The position numbers and the translations under genes are program-made. From Nannocystis sp. (GTDB lineage: Bacteria > Myxococcota_A > Polyangia > Nannocystales > Nannocystaceae), in contig NZ_JADJNN010000001.1 of the NCBI RefSeq assembly GCF_016714285.1, forward strand, positions 186,001 to 250,000: 64,000 nt of DNA, written 5' to 3'. The notes under the pieces are model-generated. The model was not told the DNA's origin and searched no databases. It saw only the letters and a list, made by a program, of their open reading frames with translations. Shown piece after piece: positions 11,076 to 20,980 of the stretch. The stretch's first letter is position 1. The number at the start of each line of letters is the position of its first letter.

Positions 11076-12053
11076 ATGTTACGTCCGCCTCGCCGAACCC
11101 TGCTGCGCCCCCTGTATCGCCGGTCTCGTCCGTTTGGGGCCCGCAATCGGGGTCGGTGCAGCAGGTGTATCGGGGCTGCCTGGGTGGTGTTTATCGGGCT
11201 CGTCGGGCCGCTGGGCTGCGTGTTCACGCCTCCGCCGCCCTTGCCCGAGGAGATCGCGGCCACGGAGGCGGCCGCAGCGGCGCGCAAGGCCGCCGTGCGC
11301 GGGGGCCAGGCGGTGCCGCCAGCCACTGCAGCGGGCGGGGCGGGCACAGCAGGCGAGGGCGAGGGCGAGGGCGAGGCGCTGGCGACCCGCTTCACCAAGG
11401 GCGAGGAGGCCCCGCGTGGCATGAACGCGGCCCAGCTGCGGGCCTACAACGCGGCCCAGGGCGACCCGGAGCAGAGTGACTTCACCCTCGAGGAGGCGCT
11501 CGCGGGCCTGCCTGGTAGCCCCGGCGACGCGCTGTGGGCCCTGCTGAAGACGCCCCGCGGGGTCATCGAGTGCGAGCTCTTCGCCGACAAGGTGCCCGGC
11601 ACGATCGCCAACTTCGCCGGCCTGGCCCGCGGGCTGCGGCCGGTCTACGACAAGGCCAGCGACAGCTGGGTGAAGCGGCCCTACTACAACAACACGACCT
11701 TCCATCGCGTGATCCCGGGCTTCATGATCCAGGGCGGCGATCCGACGGCGACCGGCACCGGCAACCCGGGCTACGTGATCGAGGATGAGATCCGACCCGA
11801 CCTGGTCCACGACGCGCCGGGCCTGCTCAGCATGGCCAACAAGGGCCCCAACACCGGCTCGGCGCAGTTCTTCATCACCTTGAACCCGACCCCGCACCTC
11901 GACGGATTGCACACGGTGTTTGGCCGCTGCACCGACGAGGGCACCCGCCTCGCCGACGACATCGCTCTGGTGCCGCGCGTCGAGAACGACAAGCCCAAGG
12001 AGCCGGAGCAGCTCGAGACGATCACGATCGTGCGCCGCCCGGTGAAGCGCTAG
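11076..12053 (+). CDS. Peptidyl-prolyl cis-trans isomerase, cyclophilin type, probable lipoprotein
   Basis: Cyclophilin-fold prolyl isomerase, here probably exported. The catalytic domain occupies roughly the last 180 residues, with FHRVIPGFMIQGGDPTATG, MANKGPNTGSAQFFITL and HLDGLHTVFGR, and includes the key Arg and Phe. A long basic N-region, a hydrophobic stretch and VGPLGC suggest a lipobox about 48 residues after ATG 11076; a start nearer the hydrophobic segment may be the real one. An Ala/Pro/Gly-Glu linker separates anchor and enzyme. It is divergent from rpsT and convergent with the outer-membrane protein gene. Confidence 0.9.
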   Translation: MLRPPRRTLLRPLYRRSRPFGARNRGRCSRCIGAAWVVFIGLVGPLGCVFTPPPPLPEEIAATEAAAAARKAAVRGGQAVPPATAAGGAGTAGEGEGEGEALATRFTKGEEAPRGMNAAQLRAYNAAQGDPEQSDFTLEEALAGLPGSPGDALWALLKTPRGVIECELFADKVPGTIANFAGLARGLRPVYDKASDSWVKRPYYNNTTFHRVIPGFMIQGGDPTATGTGNPGYVIEDEIRPDLVHDAPGLLSMANKGPNTGSAQFFITLNPTPHLDGLHTVFGRCTDEGTRLADDIALVPRVENDKPKEPEQLETITIVRRPVKR

Positions 12054-12126
12054 CGCCGGGCCGGCTCGCTATCAGGGGGCCGGTGCAGCTCCGGCCGGTC
12101 GCTGGCGTGCGGCCGGCGGCGCCTGG

Positions 12127-12182
12127 CCCTCGGGGCATGTCCCTCGGGGCATGTGCCTCGGGCCATGTGCCTCGGGCCATGT
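12127..12182. repeat. Four tandem copies of a 14-base unit
   Basis: Two copies of CCCTCGGGGCATGT followed by two of GCCTCGGGCCATGT fill the gap between the convergent cyclophilin and outer-membrane protein genes. The unit resembles the dispersed CTGTCC/GGACAG element in its CATGTCC-like variant, also seen near 50625-50645. Confidence 0.8.
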
Positions 12183-12194
12183 CGCGGATCGGCC

Positions 12195-13076
12195 TCAGGT
12201 GCCGAAGTAGAAGCCCATGAAGAGGCCGATGTACACGGTGTTGGACATCGGTCGGCCCGCCGCCGCGGGGGTGAAGCCGAGCCAGCCGAGCTCCGGGCCG
12301 AGCGAGAAGCCGCCGCCGCGGCGCGGCCGCTTGCGGGCGGCGAGCGGGAAGATCTCGTAGCGCACGGCGCCGGTGAACACGGCCCCGCCGAAGCCGCTGC
12401 GGGCCGAGCGTCCGGCCTGACGCACCGCGCCACCGCCGGCGCCGAAGCCGACGTGCAGCGAGAGGGGGATCCGCGGCACCGGCAGGAAGCCGAAGTCGAT
12501 CAGCACGGCGCCCTGCAGCAACCGCTGGCGCGGGTCGGCGGAGCGCAGCGCGTAGCTGCCGGTGATCTCGAGGCCGATTGTCATCCACGGATAGATCGCC
12601 TGGCCGACCCGCAGGCTCGCGGTGCCGCCCGAGAGCGGGTCCGGGGTGGGGAAGTTGTTGACGCGGGTGAAGCTGCCGCCCGCCGCGATCGTGCCGCCGA
12701 TGTACGGGCCGTCGACCCGCGGCGGCTTGCTCGCGGGTGTGCCAGCGAGGGCGCCGGTTGTCGGGGCGTCGCTGGCGGGCGTGGGTGAAGTGGGCGCCGG
12801 GGGCGAGGTCGCGGGCGATGCGGGCGATGCGGGCGATGCGGGCGATGCGGGCGAGGCGGGCGATGCGAGTGAGGCGGGCGATGCGAGTGATGCGGGCGAT
12901 GCGGGCGCTGCGAGTGAGGCGGGCGATGCGGATGGTGCGGATGGTGCGGATGGTGCGGATGGTGCGGCCGATGCGGATGGTGCGGCGAGCAGGACGAGGG
13001 CCGCGACGGCGCGGCGCGTCCTCGTGGGCAGCGAGCGGGGGCCGCGGCGGCGGGGGGTCGGCACGGGCCACAGCAT
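12195..13076 (-). CDS. Predicted outer-membrane beta-barrel protein
   Basis: The 293-residue protein has a signal-peptide-like start (TRRAVAALVLLAAPSASA), then a low-complexity Ala-Ser-Pro linker of about 90 residues, then a domain of alternating strands beginning RVDGPYIGGTIAAGGSF and ending LFMGFYFGT. The aromatic end and amphipathic strands suit a small barrel; the family is not recognised. The linker is coded by a 9-base tandem repeat. The start lies about 90 bases from the divergent L,D-transpeptidase start. Confidence 0.7.
   Translation of the reverse strand: MLWPVPTPRRRGPRSLPTRTRRAVAALVLLAAPSASAAPSAPSAPSAPSASPASLAAPASPASLASPASLASPASPASPASPASPASPATSPPAPTSPTPASDAPTTGALAGTPASKPPRVDGPYIGGTIAAGGSFTRVNNFPTPDPLSGGTASLRVGQAIYPWMTIGLEITGSYALRSADPRQRLLQGAVLIDFGFLPVPRIPLSLHVGFGAGGGAVRQAGRSARSGFGGAVFTGAVRYEIFPLAARKRPRRGGGFSLGPELGWLGFTPAAAGRPMSNTVYIGLFMGFYFGT
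12811..12984. repeat. 9-base tandem repeat, open on both strands
   Basis: Around 19 degenerate copies of GCGGGCGAT-like units, switching to GCGGATGGT-like units at the right end. On the minus strand it codes the Ala-Ser-Pro linker of the outer-membrane protein. On the plus strand it reads Gly-Asp-Ala repeats without stops. Confidence 0.85.
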
Positions 13077-13164
13077 GGAGCAGCGGCGCAGCTCTGGGCA
13101 AGCGGGTTACGGGATTGCCAGGGGCGAGGGCTTTGATTATGGTCGCGCCGCGGCGAAGGCCCGC

Positions 13165-14754
13165 ATGATCATGCAGCGCAGGCGCGTCCTCGAGATGCTC
13201 GGCAGCTTCGTCCTCGGCGGTGGGATCGTCGCCATGGTGTACGAGCTCGGTGGGCGTGCGCCGGCCGTGATCAGCGAGCCGGTCGCTGGCGAGGACGTTG
13301 GTGACGCCAGCGGGGTCGCGGTGAGCGACGCGGCGGCGCCGGAGATCGCGGCGAGCGAGGCCGGGACGCCTGGTGGGCCGACGCCGGCGCCCGGTGAGCC
13401 CGATCCCTACGCACCGGGGCCGGACGGCAGCTACAGCGCGTACCCGCCGATCTACGATCCGCCGCAGCCGCTCGACGCGGCGGCCGAGGCGAAGTTCCCG
13501 AAGCACGGCCTCGTCACCGGCCAGGCCGTGCTGGTGCGCGAGCGGACCGAGAAGGACGGGCGCGTCGTCGGCATCCTGCGCGCGGGGACCCGGGTGCGCG
13601 CCGACGCCGAGCTGAGCTTCGGCGGCGGCTGCACGAAGGGCTGGCACGCGATCTTCCCGAGCGGATGGATCTGCCTCAACGCCGGACTCGAGGTCGGCGA
13701 CACGCCGCCGGACGACGGCGCGATCAACATCCCGCGGCCGCGGATCGACGCGCCGATGCCGTACGAATACTGGCGGGTCTCGCACGACGGCACGCCGTTC
13801 TTTCACCGCCTGCCGAGCTTCACCGAGGCCGATCAGGCCGACGCCGCGGCGAAGGCGTGGATCGCTGAGCACGGGCGGGAACCGGTGCCGCTCAGCCCGG
13901 CGGAGCGGCCGGCCGAGGTGCCAGCGGTGGTGAAGGAGTATCTGAACGCGGGCTACTACGTGACCGTCGCGGGCGAGGCGGTGAAGGCCGAGCGCCGCTT
14001 CCTCCGCACGCTGCGCGGGGTGTTCGCGCGCAAGTATCAGCTCGAGCAGCGCGAGGGCTCGACCTTCACCGGCATCGTGCTGCGCGGCGAGGTCGAGCTG
14101 CCGGTGTACTGGATCGTGCGCGAGACCCCGCTGCAGAAGCGGCAGGCCGAGGGCAGCGAGCTGCTGGTGAAGCTCGAGGGCACGCCGCCGCCCCGGCGCT
14201 CGCGCTACCCGTTCAAGCGCAAGGTGACGATCGGCACCACCCAGTTCTACGAGGACGCCGACGGGCTGCTGATGCCGGCCTACGCGGTCGGGCAGTCGTA
14301 CAAACTTCGGCGTCCGCCGGGGGTCGGCGCCGACGAGCGGTGGATCCACGTCGACCTCTCGGAGCAGGTGTTGGTCGCGTATCAGGGCGACACGCCGGTG
14401 TTCACGACCCTGGTGTCGACCGGCAAGGAGCCGGGCATGACGCCGATCGGGGTGCATCGCCTGCAGAGCAAGCACGTGGCGACCTCGATGCGCGACCAGC
14501 CGATGGAGGAGGACGCCTACTCGATCGAGGATGTGCCGTGGACGCAGTACTTCCACAACAGCGTCGCGCTGCACGGGGCCTTCTGGCACGGCGGCTTCGG
14601 GCTGGTGCGCAGCCACGGCTGCGTGAACCTGTCGCCCGCCGACGCGCGCTGGCTGTTCGGCTTCACCGAGCCGCAGCTGCCCGACGGGTGGCACGCGGCC
14701 AGCCCCGGCGTGGCCAGCATCGCGCGCGGCTCGGCGATCGTGATCACCGAATAG
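13165..14754 (+). CDS. L,D-transpeptidase (YkuD domain), membrane-anchored
   Basis: Periplasmic enzyme that forms 3-3 peptidoglycan crosslinks or attaches proteins to peptidoglycan. An N-terminal membrane segment (MLGSFVLGGGIVAMVYEL) leads into a variable region of about 350 residues. The YkuD domain follows, with the signature HGAFWHGGFGLVRSHGCVNL, where the Cys of SHGC is the nucleophile. Starts at 13165 or 13171 are equally plausible, giving about 529 residues; the frame is open much further upstream only because of the 9-base repeat on the opposite gene. Substrate and regulation are unknown. Confidence 0.9.
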   Translation: MIMQRRRVLEMLGSFVLGGGIVAMVYELGGRAPAVISEPVAGEDVGDASGVAVSDAAAPEIAASEAGTPGGPTPAPGEPDPYAPGPDGSYSAYPPIYDPPQPLDAAAEAKFPKHGLVTGQAVLVRERTEKDGRVVGILRAGTRVRADAELSFGGGCTKGWHAIFPSGWICLNAGLEVGDTPPDDGAINIPRPRIDAPMPYEYWRVSHDGTPFFHRLPSFTEADQADAAAKAWIAEHGREPVPLSPAERPAEVPAVVKEYLNAGYYVTVAGEAVKAERRFLRTLRGVFARKYQLEQREGSTFTGIVLRGEVELPVYWIVRETPLQKRQAEGSELLVKLEGTPPPRRSRYPFKRKVTIGTTQFYEDADGLLMPAYAVGQSYKLRRPPGVGADERWIHVDLSEQVLVAYQGDTPVFTTLVSTGKEPGMTPIGVHRLQSKHVATSMRDQPMEEDAYSIEDVPWTQYFHNSVALHGAFWHGGFGLVRSHGCVNLSPADARWLFGFTEPQLPDGWHAASPGVASIARGSAIVITE

Positions 14755-14808
14755 CGGCTGTCAGGGGCCGCGGGGGCCGTGTTAGAAGCCTCCGCGGAGG
14801 ATCGCAGC

Positions 14809-15453
14809 ATGAAGGTTTATGGACATCCCGGGAGCACGTGTACGCGCAAGGTGTTGACGACGCTGGCGGAGAAGGGCCAGGCGTTCGAGTTCGTGACCGT
14901 CGACATCATGAAGGGGCAGGGCCGCTCGCCCGAGCACCTGGCTCGCCAGCCCTGGGGACAGGTGCCGGTGTTCGAGGCCGACGACGGCTGGCAGCTCATC
15001 GAGTCGCGGGCGATCATCCGCCACCTCGACGCGACCCTGCCGGGTACCTCGCTGACGCCCGCCGACCCGCGTGAGAAGGCGAAGATGGACGAGTGGCTGA
15101 GCATCGAGCAGTCGAACTTCACGCCGAGCGTGATGAAGATCCTCGGCCAGCTGATGTTCGCCCGCTGGCGCGGCGAGGAGCCGCAGATGTCGATCGTGGA
15201 GGACGGCCGCGTCGGCGTGCGCAAGGCGGTCGCCGAGCTCGAGAAGCGCCTGACCGGGCGTGACTACCTCGCGGGGCCCGGCGGCGGCCAGTTCTCGCTC
15301 GCCGAGATCAGCTTCATGCCGTACATCGAGTACCTGTTCATGTGCGGCGAGGGCGGCCTCATCAGCGAGCAGCCGAACACCGCGGCGTGGTGGGCCCGCA
15401 TCAGCGAGCGCGACTCGTGGCAGAAGATCCGCGGGAAGCTGCAGGCGGACTGA
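14809..15453 (+). CDS. Glutathione S-transferase family protein
   Basis: A 214-residue two-domain GST. The N-terminal thioredoxin-like domain has MKVYGHPGSTCTRKVLTTL with a Ser/Cys near the usual catalytic position, the cis-proline loop GQVPVFEADDGWQL and the gamma-glutamyl-binding ESRAIIRHLD. The C-terminal helical domain includes SLAEISFMPYIEYLF. ATG 14809 follows GAGGAT. It stands alone between the transpeptidase and the NTF2-like gene. Substrate is unknown. Confidence 0.92.
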   Translation: MKVYGHPGSTCTRKVLTTLAEKGQAFEFVTVDIMKGQGRSPEHLARQPWGQVPVFEADDGWQLIESRAIIRHLDATLPGTSLTPADPREKAKMDEWLSIEQSNFTPSVMKILGQLMFARWRGEEPQMSIVEDGRVGVRKAVAELEKRLTGRDYLAGPGGGQFSLAEISFMPYIEYLFMCGEGGLISEQPNTAAWWARISERDSWQKIRGKLQAD

Positions 15454-15565
15454 TCGACGGTCGGCCGCTGCTTCGGTCCGCGCCCGGGCCGAAGCAGCCC
15501 CAAGGCAGTGGCCGAGGGCGCTGGACCCCTTCCCAGGCGACGCGCGAATTTGTTACCGTGGGCCT

Positions 15566-16066
15566 GTGCTGGACGCGAGCGCCGATCCGATCGCAACTCC
15601 GATCGCCGTGAGGCCCGAGGATGTGGCCTCGATCGACGCGATCGTCCGGGCGGTGTACGAGGCCGTCAGCTTCACCGAGGGCGCGGGTCCGGATGGGCCC
15701 CGCCTGTGTGGCCTGTGTGGTCCGCACGCGCGCCTGAGCAAGGTGCACGCGGACGGGATCGAGGACATGAGCGTGGCCGAGTTCGTCGCTCGCGTGCGCC
15801 GGCGGATCGCCGAGACCGACCTGCGCAGCTTCGTCGAGCGCGAGCTGTTTCGCCGCACCGAGGTGTTCTCGGGCATCGCCCACGTGTTCACCACCTACGA
15901 GAGCCGGACCGGTGCGGGCGACGCGAGCGAGCTGCTCTACCGCGGGATCAACAGCATCCAGCTGCGCCACGACGGGCGCCGCTGGTGGATCTTGACGATC
16001 CTGTGGACCGACGAGCGCGAGGACTCGCCGATCCCCGCGGCCTACCTGCCGCGCAACTCGGCGTAG
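15566..16066 (+). CDS. NTF2-like fold protein
   Basis: A 166-residue protein with the pattern of SnoaL/DUF4440-like NTF2 folds: helix AIVRAVYEAVSF at the start, later HVFTTYESRTG and a final strand pair IQLRHDGRRWWILTILW. GTG 15566 is the best start; upstream in-frame sequence is not coding-like. Such folds bind small molecules or serve as isomerases, and no active site is assignable. Its stop is followed at once by a direct repeat and gluQ. Confidence 0.7.
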   Translation: MLDASADPIATPIAVRPEDVASIDAIVRAVYEAVSFTEGAGPDGPRLCGLCGPHARLSKVHADGIEDMSVAEFVARVRRRIAETDLRSFVERELFRRTEVFSGIAHVFTTYESRTGAGDASELLYRGINSIQLRHDGRRWWILTILWTDEREDSPIPAAYLPRNSA

Positions 16067-16183
16067 GGCGTTCTGGGGGTCATCGTGTGCTGGCCGAAAG
16101 GACAGGTGCATCGGGTGCATCAGGCACATCATCGGCGTGGGGCGTTCTGGGGTCATCGTGTGTAGCTGGCCGAAAGGACAGGT
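16067..16183. repeat. Direct repeat of about 42 bases upstream of gluQ
   Basis: Copy 1 (16067-16108) and copy 2 (16141-16183) share GGCGTTCTGGGG, TCATCGTGTG and CTGGCCGAAAGGACAGGTG. Copy 2 has a TAG-containing 3-base difference, and a CATCGG/GCATCA-rich spacer separates them. Each copy ends in a degenerate CTGTCC-N4-GGACAG palindrome, and the second supplies the purine-rich site just before the gluQ start. Confidence 0.85.
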
Positions 16184-17111
16184 GGTGCAGGCGGGCCCGC
16201 GCGGCCGGCACGCGCCGAGCCCGACCGGGCGGCTGCACCTCGGCAACGCGCGCACGGCCCTGCTCACCTGGCTCGACCTGCGCAGCCGCGGCGGGCGGGT
16301 GGTGCTGCGCATCGAGGACAACGACTTCACGCGCTCGCGGGCCGAGCTCGAGCAGCGCATCTATCGCGACCTGGCGTGGCTGGGGCTCGACTGGGACGAG
16401 GGGCCCGATGTCGGCGGGGCGCTCGGGCCGTACCGCCAGAGCGAGCGCGGAGAGCTGTACGCGGCCGCGCTGGCGCGGCTCGACAGCTACGCGTGCACCT
16501 GCTCGCGGGCGCAGCTGCGGGCGCTGCCGACGATGGGGGCGACGGGGGAGGTGGTGTATCCGGGGACCTGTCGCGGACGGGCAGCGGCGCCGGGACAGGC
16601 GGCGGCGATCCGCTGGCGGGTGCCGCCGGGGGAGGTGGCGTTCGTCGACCGTGTGCTCGGGCCGGTGCGGCAGCGCGTGGCCGAGGAGGTCGGTGACTTC
16701 GTGCTGCGCCGGGCTGATGGTGTGTGGGCGTACCAGCTCGCGGTGGTGGTCGACGACGGGGCGATGCAGATCGACGAGGTGCTCCGCGGGGCGGACCTGC
16801 TGGACTCGACGCCGCGCCAGATCCTGCTGCAACGGGCGCTCGGTCTGCCGACGCCGACCTACGCTCATGTGCCGCTGATCCTCGGGCCCAGCGGGGCCAA
16901 GCTGAGCAAGCGGGACGGGGCGCCCGACCTCAGCGCGCTGCGCGAGGCCGGGGTGGCGCCGGAGCGGGTGATCGCGGTGCTGGCGGGGTCGCTGGGGCTG
17001 GTGGGGCCGGAGCTGCGGGCCGTGGCGGCGCGCGAGCTCGTGGCTGGCTTCGCGCTGGGGGCGTTGCGCGAGCGGCCGCTGACGCTGGAGACGCTGACGC
17101 TGCTGCGCTGA
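16182..17111 (+). CDS. gluQ: Glutamyl-queuosine tRNA(Asp) synthetase
   Basis: Attaches glutamate to queuosine-34 of tRNA(Asp); it is a paralogue of the GluRS catalytic domain without the anticodon-binding domain. About 309 residues, with APSPTGRLHLGNARTA (class I HIGH-type), zinc-site cysteines CTCSRAQL and YPGTCRGR, and KLSKRDG in place of KMSKS. GTG 16182 or 16185 puts the ATP motif at the usual distance from the N-terminus; the frame is open further upstream through the direct repeat. The purine run AAAGGACAG serves as ribosome site. dksA, a frequent neighbour, is absent. Confidence 0.9.
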   Translation: MVQAGPRGRHAPSPTGRLHLGNARTALLTWLDLRSRGGRVVLRIEDNDFTRSRAELEQRIYRDLAWLGLDWDEGPDVGGALGPYRQSERGELYAAALARLDSYACTCSRAQLRALPTMGATGEVVYPGTCRGRAAAPGQAAAIRWRVPPGEVAFVDRVLGPVRQRVAEEVGDFVLRRADGVWAYQLAVVVDDGAMQIDEVLRGADLLDSTPRQILLQRALGLPTPTYAHVPLILGPSGAKLSKRDGAPDLSALREAGVAPERVIAVLAGSLGLVGPELRAVAARELVAGFALGALRERPLTLETLTLLR

Positions 17112-17235
17112 TGGGTGGTGGATGGGGCGGCGGATCGGGGAACTGGTGGCGGCGTGAGGCGGCGCGGGTGGGCCGGCGAAGCTGGACGTGGGTCTTGAGG
17201 GTCGGAGCCGGTTGCCGCTACAACGGCCGACGCCC

Positions 17236-19440
<2,205 letters not shown>

Positions 19441-19450
19441 CCTCGAATTG

Positions 19451-19470
19451 GCCGCGCGTGTTCGCGCGGC
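19451..19470 (+). terminator. GC-rich hairpin after the prolyl oligopeptidase gene
   Basis: A perfect 8-base stem (GCCGCGCG and CGCGCGGC) with a TGTT loop starts 11 bases after the stop codon. There is no T-tract, so termination strength is uncertain. Confidence 0.5.
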
Positions 19471-19558
19471 GTCGCGCCTTCACCGTGTACACGCAAGACG
19501 TCTCACGGGCCGGTGGCTGTCGGGCGTAGGGGCCCGCGGGCTATAAGTCCGCGGGTCC

Positions 19559-20947
19559 ATGCGACGTCCGATCCTCGCGGTGCTCGGTGGTAGCTTCGAC
19601 CCGCCCCACATCGGGCACGTGCTCATCCCGACCTATCTGCTGACCCGTGGGCTGGCCGTGCGGGTGCTGGTCGTGCCGTGCTGGTCGCACCCGTTCGCCA
19701 AGCGGATGTCGCCGTTCGACCAGCGGCTGGTGTGGACGCGCCTGGCGATGGGCGTGCATGGATCGCAGGTCAGCGTCAGCGACCTCGAGCTGCGCCTGGC
19801 CGAGGGCCGCCCGGCGGACTCGCCGAGCTACAGCTACGAGATGCTGTGCGCCGTGCAGGCAGAGCACCCGGAGTTCAAGGTGCGGTTGGTGGTCGGCTCG
19901 GACATCGTCGCCGACGGCGAGATCCAGCGCTGGCGCAACTACGACCGCCTGGCCGCGGAATTCTCCCCGATCGTGGTGCCACGCATGGGCTACGCGGAGG
20001 CCAGCAGCTGCGCGTTGCCGGAGGTGAGCAGCACGGCGGTGCGCGGCTGGCTGGCGGCGCGCGACAACCCGGCCGCGCGCGCGGGGCTCGAGGCGGCGGT
20101 CCCGGCGGCGGTGCTCGAGCGCCTGCACGCGGGCACTCGCGGGCACGTGTGGCTGGTCGGACACGGGCACGTGGCGCGGCACGCCGAGGCGTGGCTGATG
20201 GCCCGCGGCTGGACCTCGACGCTGATCTCGGCGCGCGGGCTGATCGACGGCAGCGAGGAGCTGCCGGGGATGGCGTCGCGGCCGAACGCGGCGGCGTCGG
20301 GTCCGGTGTCGCGGGTGCCGAAGGTGATCTGGATCCTGTGCCAGGACCGGTTCATCGGCGCGGTGGCGCAGGCGCTGGCGAGCTTCGGTCTGCGACCGGT
20401 GCCGGTGTTGCACGCGGCGGGCTCGCAGCCGGCGCACGAGGGGCTGGCGCCGCTGGTGGCCGCGGGCTTCCCGGTCGGGACCCTGCACCCGATCTGCTCG
20501 CTGCGGCAGGAGCTGCCGGCCGGTCTGCTCGAGCGCTGCAGCTTCGGGATCGAGGGCGACAAGCCGGCGCGCGAGCTGGCCCTGCGCCTGATCGGCGAGC
20601 AGCCGTGGCTCGACCTGCAGGACATGGACGCGGCCGGGCGGGCCCGCTACCACGCCGCGTGCGCGCTGGCGGCCAACCACCTCGCGGTGCTGCACGAGGC
20701 GGCCCGCGCGACGCTGGTCGGGCAGGGCCTGCCGGCGGAGGCGGTGGCGCAGGCGCTGGCGGTGTTGATGCAGTCGTCGCTCGAGAACCTGCTCGCGCTC
20801 GGCGTGCCGAGGGGCGTGACCGGGCCGATCGCTCGCGGCGATCACGAGGCTGCGGCCCGCCACGCTGCGGCGCTCGGCGGGACGGCAGGGGAGCTGTACG
20901 CGCTGCTCAGCGGGCGCCTGGCGGCGATGCTGCAGGCGCCGGGCTAG
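19559..20947 (+). CDS. Fusion: NadD-like nucleotidyltransferase + DUF2520 protein
   Basis: A 462-residue two-part protein. Residues 1-195 are a nucleotidyltransferase of the nicotinate-mononucleotide adenylyltransferase type: VLGGSFDPPHIGHVLIP (GxFDPxHxGH), RLVVGSDIV and the C-terminal EVSSTAVRGWL. Residues 196-462 match the DUF2520/Rossmann-like family: HVWLVGHGHVARHAEAW, VLHAAGSQP, VGTLHPICSL, FGIEGD, YHAACALAANHL and GVTGPIARGDHEAAARH. The DUF2520 half resembles ketopantoate-reductase-like folds, and its reaction is unknown. The first half could synthesise NAD or adenylate another substrate. The fusion suggests the two act on one cofactor pathway. Confidence 0.87.
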   Translation: MRRPILAVLGGSFDPPHIGHVLIPTYLLTRGLAVRVLVVPCWSHPFAKRMSPFDQRLVWTRLAMGVHGSQVSVSDLELRLAEGRPADSPSYSYEMLCAVQAEHPEFKVRLVVGSDIVADGEIQRWRNYDRLAAEFSPIVVPRMGYAEASSCALPEVSSTAVRGWLAARDNPAARAGLEAAVPAAVLERLHAGTRGHVWLVGHGHVARHAEAWLMARGWTSTLISARGLIDGSEELPGMASRPNAAASGPVSRVPKVIWILCQDRFIGAVAQALASFGLRPVPVLHAAGSQPAHEGLAPLVAAGFPVGTLHPICSLRQELPAGLLERCSFGIEGDKPARELALRLIGEQPWLDLQDMDAAGRARYHAACALAANHLAVLHEAARATLVGQGLPAEAVAQALAVLMQSSLENLLALGVPRGVTGPIARGDHEAAARHAAALGGTAGELYALLSGRLAAMLQAPG

Positions 20948-20980
20948 GCCGGGCGAGGGTGGGTGTCGCGGGGCGACGGC

